Shown here: one piece after another, positions 38,966 to 51,477 of the stretch
Layout of the letters: every line of letters begins with the position of its first letter
Numbering within the stretch: the stretch's first letter is position 1
NCBI RefSeq assembly: GCF_947179515.1
Contig: NC_067472.1
Location: 164,425,761-164,489,760, forward strand
DNA length: 64,000 nt
DNA from: Apodemus sylvaticus
Lineage: Eukaryota; Chordata; Mammalia; Rodentia; Muridae
Reading direction: 5' to 3'
The notes under the pieces: generated by a model
What the model saw: only the letters and a program-made list of their open reading frames with translations
Told to the model about the DNA's origin: nothing
The model's database searches: none
Translations under genes and position numbers: made by a program

Positions 38966-40524
38966 ATAGTTATTTGCGAAGACCGTGTCCACCACCCGGC
39001 TGGGGCAGCCTAGTGGAAAAAGAACTGTCTGGCTATAGCACTGAAGCTGGTGCTTGTGCCAAGACTCAAAAGGCAGCTGGAACCCAGGCCGAGAGTACCC
39101 AAAGGACAGCCATGCTAAGCCAAGTCCCTGGTCTCCTTCTCCCCAAAAGGAATCAAGGCAGGAAAGGAAAGGGTGTTTTACTCTGCTATTCACCCAGTGC
39201 TAGTGGCTTCAGTCTTCTCTGGTCCTCAGGATTTGGTGCAAAGAACCTGCAGTGTGATTCATCAGAAAGGCCAAGGAACCTGCTGAGGGTCTGCAGGCAG
39301 AGCTGGGGTTGGAACCAAATCTGTGTGCATTCCAGGCTATCCCTATCACACAGAAGAAATGAAGTGTGGTGTGAACTGTGTGTGTCTTTGTTTAGCTGAT
39401 GTTTATATGGGTATGTCAGCACTTACCTCTATGGATGATGGATGTGAAGGCACCGCATGTGAGTTTCAGGTGACAACTGCTTGACAGTTAGGAAGCCAAG
39501 CAGTATTTTCTCTGCCTGCCTGCTGCTGCCTATTGCCACTGTTGTTGTGTTGTGTTGTGTCGTGTCGTGTCGTGTTAAGAATCTAAGAACCAGACTGCAC
39601 TGCCTTCTGGTTCCCTGACCTTGAAGGACATTGTCCGTTTCTTAAATAAAGAATTAACCAGAGGTGGGGAGGGAGCTGAAGAGAATGAGAATGTGCACCT
39701 GAATGGATGGAAGCTGGCTTCCTGGTATGCTGAGGATCCAATATTGCTATTATTCTGTCTAGATGGGCGGTATGCCTGAGGACTCGCAGATTCAGGAGAA
39801 ACAGCAGATCTCTGCCTGGTTCAGAAGGTACAATATGAGTGGATGGATACAAAGAGCAGAAAACTTTCCCAAAAAGATAGCTATTGCGAACTCATTTTCT
39901 CCTTAGTCAATAAAACAATCAAGTGTTTACCTTCATTTAAAAAATTTTTTTAGTAAAACGTGCCCAAACACTGAAGCTGCTAGGAATGTGCACCTTTGTT
40001 CATATTAAGGTAAAATGCAGTGCATATTGCGGAAGCTTGGAATTTAGTACCCAGCCTCACAGTTGGTCCAGGTCTCATCTAGATCCCTGGTGTCAAGGAA
40101 CACAAACAGATCAAAGCAAGTCTCCTTCTTTAGATCATTCCCAGCAGAATCCACACTGAGGACTCTTTGTACCAACTGCAGGTCGCAGAGCCAGACACGC
40201 CTGCAGGATGCTGGCTCCCAAGTCTGCACTAATGAGGAGTCCTACATCACTGCAGCGGCACGCGGGCCAGTAGGTGCTGGCCACAGAAGCAGAGGAGTGT
40301 AGAACAAACTGGAAAGGACCTTCAAGGACATCTGAAGTCCCTCACCCTACTTTCCCCGTGTATGTATGGGGAAGTCCCAAGAGTCACTAGGGATAATAGA
40401 AACAAAGTCAGCTAGCATCGTCCTTTTAAAAATCCACCATATCATCCTTTCAGCTAGCAACACTAGGCTTAGCAATATTGTGCAATGCAATTAAATTTTG
40501 TTTTCTTAGGGCACAGTTGAAAAA

Positions 40525-40527
<3 letters not shown>
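38965..40527. other. Intergenic stretch
   Basis: No interspersed repeat is recognised. It contains a (TGTTG/TGTCG)n pentamer array at 39546-39576. No exon-like structure is supported. Confidence 0.6.

Positions 40528-40573
<46 letters not shown>
40528..40573. repeat. (AT)n microsatellite
   Basis: Twenty-three perfect AT units. Confidence 0.97.
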
Positions 40574-40576
<3 letters not shown>

Positions 40577-40694
40577 CATTAGATCATTAGCATGCAATGT
40601 TTTGTAGCTGTTAAAACAGATTAGAGTCAGGTGGATATTGGAAATTTTTATAAAATCTTGAGATAAGCCAGATATTTAGAATGTGTGTTGGGAG

Positions 40695-40912
40695 AACTCG
40701 TTATGTAGCTTAGTTCAGAGATTACTTGCTCTCCATGCCCATAGATGCCAAGTTCAAACCCCTGCACTGAATAAAACCTGGGAATCCTGGTGCACACCTG
40801 TCATGTCAGCATTTGGGAAATGGAGGCAGAAGAAATCAGAAGTTCAAGGTCATCTTTAGCTGTATAGTGAGTTTGAGACCACTCTGAGACATATGTGACT
40901 GTCTCAATGTAA
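40695..40912 (+). mobile_element. B4-type SINE
   Basis: ID-like half with GCCAAGTTCAAACCCCTGCA, then B1-like GGTGCACACCTGTCATGTCA and GAAGTTCAAGGTCATC. Confidence 0.6.
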
Positions 40913-41185
40913 ATAAATGTTTTTGCGTAAAAAATATAATAAGGAAAGTTAAAGTATTATGTATGTGCACATAGTGCCGCCAGAAAGCACACCTGGCAGG
41001 AGGTAATTAGGAACTAAGCTAACTGGTTTGTGTTGTGAGCATTGCTGTGATCAGAGTAGACCAGGGCAGTGAAGGGCAGCCAAGGAGAAAGGAAGAAAGA
41101 GTAGAAAGGTTGAACTCTAAAGTACAATAATACTGTACAATAATACTTGCATAAATTTATGTCAAAATGATGCATATACATTTTA

Positions 41186-42564
41186 TTGTTTTTTTTAATT
41201 TATTGATATATTTATTTACATTTCAAATGATTTCCCCTTTTCTGGACCCCCACTCCCCGAATGTCCAATCAGTCCCCTTCCCTCCCCTTGTTTTCCCACC
41301 CAACCCTTCCCACTTCCCTGTTCTGATTTTTTTCTATACTGCTTCACTGAGTCTTTCAAGGGGCCACTCCTCCGTTCTTCTTGTACCTCATTTGATGTGT
41401 GGATTATGTTTTGGGTATTCCAGTTTTCTAGGTTAATAACCACTTATTAGTGAGTACATACCATGATTCATCTTTTGAGTCTGGGTTACCTCACTTAGTA
41501 TGATGTTCTCCAGCTCCATCCATTTGCCTAAGAATTTCATGAATTCATTGTTTCTAATGGCTGAATAGTACTCCATTGTGTAGATATACCACATTTTTTG
41601 CATCCACTCTTCTGTTGAGGGATACCTGGGTTCTTTCCAACTTCTGGCAATTATAAATAGGGCTGCTATGAACATAGTAGAGCATGTATCCTTATTACAG
41701 TGTGGGGAATCCTCTGGGTATATGCCCAGGAGTGGTATAGCAGGATCTTCTGGAAGTGAGGTGCCCAGTTTTCGGAGGAACCACCAGACTGATTTCCAGA
41801 GTGGTTGTACCAATTTGCAACCCCACCAGCAGTGGAGGAGTGTTCCTCTTTCTCCACATCCTCGCCAACACCTGCTGTCTCCTGAATTTTTAATCTTAGC
41901 CATTCTGACTGGTGTAAGGTGAAATCTCAGGGTTGTTTTGATTTGCATTTCCCTAATGACTAATGAAGTTGAGCATTTTTTAAGATGTTTCTCTGCCATC
42001 CGAAATTCTTCAGGTGAGAATTCTTTGTTTAACTCTGTACCCCGTTTTTTAATAGGGTTGTTTGGTTTTCTGGAGTCTAACTTCTTGAGTTCTTTATATA
42101 TATTGGATATTAGCCCTCTATCTGATGTAGGATTGGTGAAGATCTTTTCCCAATTTGTTGGTTGCCGATTTGTCCTTTTGATGGTGTCCTTTGCCTTACA
42201 GAAACTTTGTAATTTTATGAGGTCCCATTTGTCAATTCTTGATCTTAGAGCATATGCTATTGGTGTTCTGTTCAGAAACTTTCTCCCTGTACTGATGTCC
42301 TCAAGGGTCTTCCCCAGTTTCTTTTCTATTAGCTTCAGAGTATCTGGCTTTATGTGGAGGTCCTTGATCCATTTGGAATTGAGCTTAGTACAAGGAGACA
42401 AGGATGGATCAATTCGAATTCTTCTGCATGCTGACCTCCAGCTGAACCAGCACCATTTGTTGAAAAGGCTATCTTTTTTCCATTGGATGTTTTCAGCCCC
42501 TTTGTCGAGGATCAAGTGGCCATAGGTGTGTGGGTTCATTTCTGGATCTTCAATCCTGTTCCAT
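41186..42564 (-). mobile_element. 5'-truncated L1 with open C-terminal ORF2 frame and perfect target duplication
   Basis: On the minus strand the insertion encodes the C-terminal part of L1 ORF2p, from NRIEDPEMNPHTYGHLI to LSEVTQTQK, in one open frame (the open frame spans 41433-42578), followed by the 3' UTR and an A-rich tail. The Cys-rich motif near the C-terminus is visible as CWRGCGERGTLLHCWWGC. The endonuclease and reverse transcriptase parts are missing through 5' truncation. The 18-bp duplication TGATGCATATACATTTTA is perfect at 41168-41185 and 42565-42582. The intact frame and perfect duplication indicate a recent insertion that is not autonomous. Confidence 0.95.
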
Positions 42565-42635
42565 TGATGCATATACATTTTAAAGAGATTAAATTCAGTG
42601 ATAGAATCTCCACCCTAATTAACAAGAACCCTCCC

Positions 42636-42818
42636 AGCCAGGCGGTGGTGGTGCATGCCAGTAATCCCAGCACTCTGGGAGGCAGAGGCAGGCGGATTTC
42701 TGAGTCCGAGGCCAGCCTGGTCTACAGAGTGAGTTCCAGGACAGCCAGGGCTACACAGAGAAACCCTGTCTAGAAAAAACCAAATCCAAAAAAAACACAC
42801 CAAAACCCAAAAACAAAC
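42636..42818 (+). mobile_element. Young B1 SINE with target-site duplication
   Basis: CAGGCGGTGGTGGTGCATGC head and full body; A-rich tail. The 13-bp flank CAAGAACCCTCCC is perfect at 42623-42635 and 42819-42831. Confidence 0.95.
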
Positions 42819-42949
42819 CAAGAACCCTCCCTAAGGTGGCCTCTGGCACCCACGGGCTGGTCGGTATCCATAGCCACCACCTTTCTCTGAGACACAGAAC
42901 TCAGAACAAGGAAGTCAGATAATTCAGGATACAAAGCGCCCACATTCCT

Positions 42950-43107
42950 CTTTTCTTTTCTTTTTTTCCCCTGAGACGGGGTTTTTCTGTGTGGTCCTGG
43001 CTGTCCTGGAACTCACTCTGTAGACCAGGCTGGCCTCGAACTCAGAAATCCATCTGCCTCTGCCGCCTAAGTGCTGGGATTACAGGTGTGTACCACCACA
43101 CCCGGTA
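42950..43107 (-). mobile_element. B1 SINE with target-site duplication
   Basis: Poly(T) head then GAGACGGGGTTTTTCTGTGT and GTGCTGGGATTACAGGTGTG. Flanks GCGCCCACATTCCT (42936-42949) and AGTGCCCACATTCCT (43108-43122) match except one base. It faces the B1 at 42636-42818 in inverted orientation. Confidence 0.93.
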
Positions 43108-43149
43108 AGTGCCCACATTCCTATAATTAGTCCTTTTTATTTCCCGAAA

Positions 43150-43357
43150 CAATAGCTGATATTCAGGCTGGCCTTGAGCCCACTATATAGCCAAGAGTGA
43201 TCTTGACCTCCTGACCTTCCAGACTCTACACCTGAGTGCTGAAAGTACAGGCATGCCCCTCACAGCCAGTCTATGCCACGCTGGAGATCAATCCGGGTAC
43301 TTCACTTATGCTAGGGCCAGCCAAGCACTCTACCAACCCAGCTGCCTCTCCAGCCCT
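43150..43357 (-). mobile_element. B4 SINE
   Basis: CAGGCTGGCCTTGAGCCCAC, ACACCTGAGTGCTGAAAGTA, then CAAGCACTCTACCAACCCAG and CTCCAGCCC. Confidence 0.75.
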
Positions 43358-44650
43358 GATCCTGCACTAGAATCCAGTCCCATCTTCTTGCTCTGCTGAG
43401 ATGGAAGTGAGGTCTAATTAAGACCTTCAGACAACACAGACTGGAAAAATGTTCTACAATCATATTCTCTCTACCCGGTCTTTAATGTTCAGTAAATGTA
43501 AAAAATAATTAAAGTTACACCAAACTAAAATTCATGTCTTTCCCACACATCATGCCTTTTGGGTAAAGGACCATACATTCAACTCTTTGTTCTTTCTTGT
43601 TCTAGGTAGCTGCTTTTACTCACTGTGTACACTTGGTAACTGTTTAGTAATTTTCCAGTTGTGAGTCTTCTGTGATTATCTATCTGCTCAGATTCCCAAC
43701 ACTAAAAGTAGGAGATCTAGCCTCCCAAGAGAGGTTGGGTCTTGGTCATGTTCGGCAATGAAGGAGGCAAATTTTGGATGCATTGGGTACGAGTTAATTG
43801 CCATTGTTGCCCGCCATGTTGGTAAGGAGATTACCCTCCCTTCCACCCTCCTTCTCTTGCTGTCCCAGTTAGCTGGGTTGGAGTTGGGCTTACTGTTAGG
43901 CAAACCTTGCAGGAATCCCCAGCAAACAGAGCAGAACAAATGCTGGGAAGCTTCTCTGGACAGGTAGTTTGTGCGGCTAAGCATGGCTATAGAAAGATTC
44001 AGTAAAGGACAGCGAGGACTTTACTGAACAGGATGGGAGCCCCAGACCCTGACAAAGCTGCACTGGGAACAGCTTCCAGGCATCCCTAGTGATGGAGCAG
44101 AACCGTCTGATTTTTGTCATCACATGCACCTTTGCAAATTTTATTGAAGGGACCTCAGACAGTATTTCCAAATGTGTGCCCATTGGTTCTGTTAAGCTGT
44201 TGTACACAACAGGCAGAGATACAATCAAACAACGGCCTTGAGGAATCTGACCCTTCGGGCCCCAAAAGGTCCACCATTAGGACTTGGAAATGATTCTGAA
44301 TGTTCTTGAACCATTTCTTGGGATTTGTATTCCATTCTAGCCTAGGCCGATCCCTGTGTGGTGAGCTCAGAGCTTTACAGCTGGCCGCCAGTGATACATG
44401 TGAACCAATCTCAGTCGCACCTTAGCTCTATGTTCTTGGAGGTTACTCAGCCTCGCTGTCTTGATTTTCCTTTCAGCAAGACTGGTTAGGAGTGGAGAGT
44501 AAATTCCATGAGTGTGTTACAGCCTTCAGCAGAGAGACTGAGAGAATAAAACAGTGAGAGTCCTTGCGACACAGGATTGGAAAGTTACCCCACAGTGACT
44601 ATTACCTTAGATCTAAGCCTGCACAACAGGACATGAGTGTCGCCTCTTTT

Positions 44651-44682
44651 GTGTTTTGTTTTGTTTTGTTTTGTTTTGTTTC
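44651..44682. repeat. (TTTTG)n pentanucleotide repeat
   Basis: Six units. Confidence 0.93.
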
Positions 44683-45078
44683 CCATGTAAATGTTAGATC
44701 CTGCTATAACAATGCTGGGATCCGCAGAAGCCTCTGGGACCTCCTCCCTCAGGTCCACTGCTTTTCTTCCTTCCAGGTTCTTCAGAGGCAGGGATTTCAC
44801 GCAGTCCAAGCATTGCTTGCATCTGATACACTGGAACTGTTCACCCCTCGAGTGTCTTTTCCGATTTACATGAAAATTAATTAAGTTGAAATTCAATGTA
44901 AAATTTCATTCTTTAGTCACAGGAAATAAACTCTTAGTGTCCGACAGCCATTCGTACTGGGTAGAATAAAGTGCCACTGTCATTGGAGGGAGATTCTGTG
45001 GGGAAGAACGGGTCTAAACTGCAAGCCCTTCAAATGCAGAAGGCATGACCTGAAGAAACATTTTTTTATTCTTTCACA

Positions 45079-45081
<3 letters not shown>

Positions 45082-45110
<29 letters not shown>
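45082..45110. repeat. (CA)n microsatellite
   Basis: About fourteen CA units. Confidence 0.95.
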
Positions 45111-45112
<2 letters not shown>

Positions 45113-46320
45113 TACTTTGGTATATTGCCCCATTGTCCTCTCTTGTCTCTTCCCCAATTGAAGCCCTTCTTCCAACAAGTCTCCCTCCCATTTTCATGCC
45201 TTGGTGTATGTATGAGTGTGTCTGTATGTATGTGTATATGTGTGAGTGTGCATATGTATCCTGCTGTTTTTCATGAGGGTTCTTACATGAGCATTGGCAG
45301 GGTGGGGGTTATTTAATTGAGAACCACTTACCAGTGACTACACTACTCAGGAATATGGCTGCCCTCCCTCCAGGAACCATTAACCCAGAACTCTGTTTCA
45401 TCTGTGTATATCTTTGCTCACATCTCCATTTTGGATTTTTGGCATGAGCTCTTAAACATGAACTGCACAATATCTGGGAATCCAGACTTGTGAGTTGTCT
45501 GCTTGGTGTCTGTCTGCAGACACTGACATGGGGTTATATGTGAATATGCACCCATACTATGTGCAGAAGGGGTCTCTTTCAAGCCATCTTCCAGGGCTGC
45601 CCAGCAATCAGCAATTTTAAAAAATGCATGATGTGTTTCTATAATGAATAAGCCAAATTTCTCTTTGGTATAAAGGATGTTTCTAATGAAAGAATATTTC
45701 TTGGTAAATATAAATATTTGTAATTGTCGGGATACACAATATTCACATTTTACAGCTATTAGAACCAAACAAATGAGCCCATCTGTTTACACAGGATTTA
45801 ATTACACAGTTTTGAGGAATGATGCAAATGTCATCAGACCAGGCAGGATTCGTGAGCACTTCCTCTGCAGGGAAAAATGCCTGGGTCAGGGTTTCCTCTG
45901 CTTTCTGAAAATTGTTTGCATGATGACGTGCTTTTCCAGGTCATTAACCTGGGCACGGCTTGGGGGGGGGGGCGGAGTTCAAATGAAGAGCTCTGTGCAA
46001 ACCATCCTAGGGGCTGGGAGATTGGTAGAGCCAACAAAGAAAAGAACCTCTGTCACTGACCCCTGAGGGAGCATTTGCGGAACAGTACCGTCTGGGATGG
46101 GCATGGTTCAATGCTCTCGTTGTTTCTTGAAGGCCTGCTTTCACTGATACTGAGAGGAAAAAAAATGTGGACTATGCCCCATGGGAGCTGTTCAACGTGA
46201 TGCCAGCAAAGACATTTAGGATGTTGTTTGTGAGACCATGCTTTCAAGGAGTGCATCTACAACGTGTTACTAGAATGCTCTGTTTCCTGAGACTTTTATT
46301 GTGATCTGTGATACCGTTGC

Positions 46321-46446
46321 ACTCTCTCTCTCTTTCTCTCTCTCTCTCTCCTTATTATGTAGCCACAGCTGGCCTTGAAATTACAGAGTCACTTGTCTCT
46401 GCCTCCCTCATTCCAGGATTAAAGGTGTGAACTGCCACACCCAGTT
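46321..46446 (-). mobile_element. B1 SINE with (CT)n head
   Basis: A CTCTCT run replaces the poly(T), then TTATTATGTAGCCACAGCTG and CCAGGATTAAAGGTGTGAAC. Confidence 0.75.
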
Positions 46447-46479
46447 CTACAATACCTTTTGATTTTATTCTGTTTTAGT

Positions 46480-46672
46480 ATGCTTATGGGTGTTTTGCAT
46501 TCATGAATGTCCATGCACCACATATGTGTCTGGTGCTCACAGAGGCCAGAAGAGAGCATTGGATTTCCTGGACCTGGAATTGCAAATGGTTGTGGGTGCT
46601 GGAAACGGAACTTGAATCCTCTAGAAAAGCAGCTAGTGCTTTAAATTGCTAAGCCATCTATCTCTCCAGCGC
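46480..46672 (-). mobile_element. B3-type SINE
   Basis: GAGGCCAGAAGAGAGCATTG, GGTTGTGGGTGCTGGAAACG and the reverse tRNA-like end AAGCCATCTATCTCTCCAGC. Confidence 0.75.
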
Positions 46673-49039
46673 CTATATTTTGTCTTACAGTATAGAAGGA
46701 AAATAAACAAAAAGAAAATGGACTTTATCTCATCTAGACTATTGTGTTTACAAGGGGCAGAAACCCAACTTAAAGACAATTGACTCTTAGGGAGCCCGGG
46801 GATGGATAGGGCATGGTTGAAACCTCAAAGCAGATGGTTACCAGGCTGCGCACAGCATCATTTTCTCTACAGGTCTTAGTCTCTGTCAATATTTCTGTCT
46901 CATTCTCTCAGACTCTGGTGTCCTAGAAATCAGGTTGCCCCAAGATGTGAGTTCCCATCCTCATAGATGATTACACTAATAACAGTTATGGTGAGCAGGG
47001 AAGAAAAGGTAATCTTTGTTAGCAAGTATCTTTGTTACAGCGGCTTACATTCTACTGTCACATATAGTGGGCTTGTCTTGCAAAATCCCACCAAGCCTGA
47101 CACCGTGGAACAAGCAGACATTCGCCAAGTTGAAACAGTATCTGTGAAACTGAAGTACTCTTTGCCACCTTGCTTGATTGGCAGACTTTCTGGCCATTTT
47201 CCTTGAAAGCCAGTTCTAATAACCGGCCTGTCAAGGTCACCTCTGTGAGAAGAGAAGCATCTGTCTCCAATGAAGGCTGAATGTGAGTTGCCACCACCAC
47301 TTGGCTCTCAGATAGGAAGCAGAGCTCTGCTCACTCCTGGGTCCCCAGAGGGGGCTCCCTGCTAGGATCCAGATCCCAAATTCAGTGCCATTGTTCCACA
47401 GTCTGAAGATGGGTGGTATTTTTCAGACCAAGAAACAGTGTTAGAGAGGTTCAGGGAACTATCTGGGGCAGATCTCAGAGACGCAGATGATGCATCGTTC
47501 CAGCCTCTCTGCTCTCACTGGGTATCCCACCATCAAGCTGTCTGCTTCATTCTTTTAAGTGGAGCAGCCAGGAGCCTGGGAGCCCCTAAACCATCCACTG
47601 GCAGCTGCCACCATCTGAACCCCAACCCTTTGAAAGGGTTTTTTATGAGCCAATGTGTCCATCACACACAAGTGTGTGCACCAGATACTATTGAGATCTT
47701 GCAGAATACAGTTCAGATTGTGTTTCTTGAAAACAGATTGGAGTCCACACCACTAGCAGGTCCTCGGCATGTGGCTCTGTGGGGAAAATGAGGTCTTTAC
47801 AGAGGCAATCAAGTTAAAATGAGGTTGTTAAGGTCGACCCTAACTCAATGTAATTAGTGTCCTTATAAAGGGAGAATCGATTCACAGAGACAAGTATACT
47901 GGGAAGACGATGAGAAGGGACAGAGGGAAGACAGTCATCAATTAGCTGGGGAGAGAGCCTCAGAACATCTTCTCCCCTAGGATTCCTGGTTCCCCGGTTA
48001 GCAGATCTCCACCTTGCAGACCTTGGCTGGTAGGACTTCTCAGCCTCCATGAGCACGAGTCAAGCTGGTAATAGTAAATCTTTCTACATATTGCCACATA
48101 TTTTACTGGCTTTGTTTCCTCTGGAGAATTCTAACCCATCACCCCCACAAAGAATCTATCTTGTCTTTAATAATCCTAAGTTAATCTCAAGGTAAAACCT
48201 GAAGCTTATTTAGATTTTGAACCTAGGATGCTCACATAGACAGTGAGAAGCTAGCTAGCCTTCATTCCTCTTACTCTCTATCCTCTTTCTAGGGACGATG
48301 CTTAAGTGTAGGTTCAGGAGTACACCTGCATAATAAGACTTTAGAACTTGATTACTACAACAGGTGGGGACCAAACAGAAGCTCTCAGAGAGACCCGGTG
48401 TGAATTCCACCCAGCCTTGCAGGCTTTAGGCAAAGGCTGGCACAGATTCAGTTCAGCTTGCTGTTGATGTTAGTCTGCCTTTTTATCATGAAAATGACAT
48501 CTCAGTATATGTATTTATCAACTATTGGGTTGTCATCTGAAAAATGAGAGTTCACCTAATTATCTCCCCTAACAAATAGAATCCTTCTTGGTGCCATCAG
48601 TTAGCGTTGCAAAGCAACGCTGCTTATACAAATAGGGAAGCCTGGAAGGCAGGCACAACTTTGTGAACAAAGATACATCATCTACAGTAAGCTAACTTAC
48701 AAATTAAATAGGGAAATCAAATAATTTACGTTTGGGGAGCTCCAAAATGGAGGGTGACAGTGTTATTTTCAAGGATACATGGAACTACTTAAGGTCCCGA
48801 ATTGAATAATGAAGCCAACACAATGTTCTCATTTGTGTAGTGTGAAGAACACACTTAGTGCCAAGGCTGGGAGGAGGGGCATGGGAGTGACAGCAGATGC
48901 TTATGAAGGTAAGAGATGCACTCAGCCCCGTGTTTCCTCACAATTTTTGTACTTAAGGAGCCAGGCTTGGCCATGTGACTTGTGTTAGCAAAAAGATGTA
49001 ACTGGACAAGGCTTGTTTATTTTTATTTTTATTTTTTTA
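46673..49039. other. Intergenic stretch
   Basis: No repeat or gene is recognised. The part at 48440-48740 is repeat-free and holds a perfect palindromic word (48603-48621). Confidence 0.6.
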
Positions 49040-49202
49040 AAGATTTATTTATTATATGTAAGTACACTGTAGCTGTCTTCAGACACCAGAAGGGGGCGTC
49101 ATTATGGATGATTGTGAGCCATCTTATGGTTGCTGGGATTTGAACTCAGGACCTTCGGAAGAACAGTCAATTCTCTTAACCACTGAGCCATCTCTCCAGC
49201 CC
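49040..49202 (-). mobile_element. B2 SINE
   Basis: TTTAAAGATTTATTTATTAT tail end, ACACTGTAGCTGTCTTCAGA, and the reverse tRNA-like end CACTGAGCCATCTCTCCAGC. It carries a CTCF-like word CCAGAAGGGGGCGTC at 49086-49100. Flanks share GGCTTGT. Confidence 0.92.
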
Positions 49203-49224
49203 TGGCTTGTCTCTTTTTTGTCAT

Positions 49225-49392
49225 TGTTTGTTTATTTATCTTTGTTTATCTTGAGATAGACTCTGACTGTGCAAACCTGGCTAGCCTCGAACTCACTATG
49301 TAGACCAGGCTAATCTCAAACTCACACAGAGAGCTGCTTGTTTCTGCTACCCAAGTGCTGGGATTAAAGGAATGTATGACCCACCCAAGTGA
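49225..49392 (-). mobile_element. B1 SINE
   Basis: GATAGACTCTGACTGTGCAA, CTCACTATGTAGACCAGGCT and GTGCTGGGATTAAAGGAATG. Confidence 0.8.
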
Positions 49393-49447
49393 CCGATTTC
49401 TTACAGCAGTTTCAAGGAACAAATTTCAAGGAACTGTATGAAACTGA

Positions 49448-49565
49448 GAGCTGGTGTGGTGGGGGCTCACCCATGAAATCCCAGCACTGGGGAGGTTGAC
49501 GGGGGGAAGGGTGGTGATCTTGAGGCCAACCTAAGATTCATAGGGACATTCTGTCCCCAGAAAAC
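49448..49565 (+). mobile_element. Partial B1 SINE
   Basis: GAGCTGGTGTGGTGGGGGCT and ATGAAATCCCAGCACTGGGG, then diverged. Confidence 0.55.
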
Positions 49566-50285
49566 AGAAAGCATTGTATAGCTCTTGCCCCTCTTTTCTA
49601 TCGGGAGACCAGTCTGTCCCTGGCTGAGGCTGCTGTTTTATTCCACGTCCCCAAGCAGAGAGCCTACAGAATGGAACTGTACTCATTTCACAGATGTGCT
49701 CTCTAAGCAAGCAGTTCATCTTCGCTATTTTCCTTGGCAGAGGCTGGTGGTACTACCTGAAACTGGACTCAGGAAAAGCTAGATGACCCCCCAGGCACCC
49801 AGACATGAAGTACACAAGGAAACCAGGGTAGATCCGATAAATAAAACAGTGAACAAAACGAATAAAATAAAACAGCCGACAAAAATCCCCAGGATATCTT
49901 TCTAGCTCTGAAAAGGAAACTACAAACTGAAACACTGGAAGTGCCCAGATGGGTAAAAGATGAATGAGGTGTATCCCCAGGCCCTGGCTAAAAAAGACTT
50001 CTGTGATCAGCGTGGTGGCACATGCCTGTAACCTTCAGGGTCAGCCTGGGCTAGAGAGGGGCAAACATCCGTCTCAATCTGGCCTTCCCACCTCCCTGTC
50101 AGGAAGGTGCCTGTGCTGGCTGGACTCGGCCAGCTTTCTGTGTGGTTCCTTTAAAACCAACTTCTTAAAACATGGGCAGTTAGGTGGGAAACCCTGAGGG
50201 AGTCGGGGCCAGCTTTGTACCAGGTAAAGGTGCTTTGCTCTGTTGGTCCTTAAAGAGGTCACGATTGACCACTGTGGGGAGAGGA

Positions 50286-50495
50286 ACTAGAGAGATGACA
50301 GAGGTCAAGAGCACTGGCTGCTCTTGCAGAGGGCCTGGGTTCAGTTCCCAGCACCCGTGTGGCAGCTCACAAGCATCTGTGACTCCAGTCTCAGGAGATC
50401 CATTCCCCCCTCTTCTGGCCTCTGTGGGCACTGTAAGTACACTCATGCAGGAAAAATACTCATATGCATAAAATACGGAAAATAATTTTTTGAAT
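50286..50495 (+). mobile_element. B3-type SINE
   Basis: CTAGAGAGATGACAGAGGTC head, CTGGCTGCTCTTGCAGAGGG and GTTCAGTTCCCAGCACCCGT, CATAAAATACGG tail. Confidence 0.8.
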
Positions 50496-50648
50496 TAAAG
50501 GAAAACAACTGGGCTTTGGACTGCATGTACCTTTACTTAGAAGAGACCGTGGGCTCCTTGACTGCAAGCAGGTCCTTTATCATTTCTCTTCACAAATGTT
50601 ACTCTACTCTTTGGAGAGTAAGATAACTATGGGACTGTCTTAGGGCAT

Positions 50649-50718
50649 TGCTGCTGCTGCTGTTGCTACTGCTGCTGCTGCTGCTGTTGTTGTTGTTGTT
50701 GTTATGTTGTTGTTGCTA
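50649..50718. repeat. (CTG)n/(TTG)n trinucleotide repeat
   Basis: Mixed CTG and TTG units. Confidence 0.93.
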
Positions 50719-51232
50719 GTAATACAAGACCACAGACCAGGTCATGACTTGTGAGGTCCAAGGTCAAAGGGCTGCACCTGGTCATTGACTCCTTTGTAGG
50801 ACAAACTTCACATGGCAAGAGGCAGGAAGCAGCCATGTGTCTGAGTCCTCTGCTCAGTCTCCTTATAAAGGCTCTCCTTATAAAGACCCCATTTTAGGGT
50901 TTCCTTATGGTCTTACTAGGTTTGTGTCACCCTCCCCCCAAAGGCCCAACCTCCAAAGGCCATAATGGTATGGTCTCTAGTGTTCACAACAATTTACAAC
51001 AATGACTGGACTCCATCATGTGTTTCTGGGAAGACAAACGCTGTGTAAACTAAAGTCTCAATCTCCCTCATGGGGAGAAGGAAGTAGTGTGCCTGGAACA
51101 GCCCTTGGTAGACATGAGCGGTAATGTCTTTAATCGCTATTATTATTCCTCTTGGTCATAAGGCAATCTCTGTTCCTAACACTCACAGAGGTATTATAAT
51201 ATCAGCACAAATGCTGCAGACACTTAAAAAAA

Positions 51233-51279
51233 GTGTGTGTGTGTGTGTGTGTGTGTGTAGTGTGTAGTGTGTGTGTGTA
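51233..51279. repeat. (GT)n microsatellite
   Basis: GT units with TAGT interruptions. Confidence 0.93.
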
Positions 51280-51477
51280 TGAATGTATGCTCATATAGAT
51301 GTAGGTGTATATATGCATATCCATAAGGAAATCAGGGTTAACCTTGTCTTTGTGTTTGATTTGATTTAGGGTTTCTCACTCCAGCTCATCAAGTACTAGG
51401 CTGGCTAACCTTTAAGCTCTGTCTCTGCCTCTGCAGCACGAGGATTATAAACTCATGCTACCGCATCTGAATTTTTT

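Larger units (their letters stand above)
43360..46320. other. Intergenic stretch
   Basis: Mostly unassigned sequence. A (TTTTG)n run lies at 44651-44682 and a (CA)n run at 45082-45110. AT-rich, possibly conserved-looking sequence lies at 45600-45850. No gene is supported. Confidence 0.6.

Noticed and set aside
41433..42578. 381-codon frame as a possible host gene
   Set aside because: It is L1 ORF2 with poly(A) tail and target duplication, so it belongs to the mobile element.
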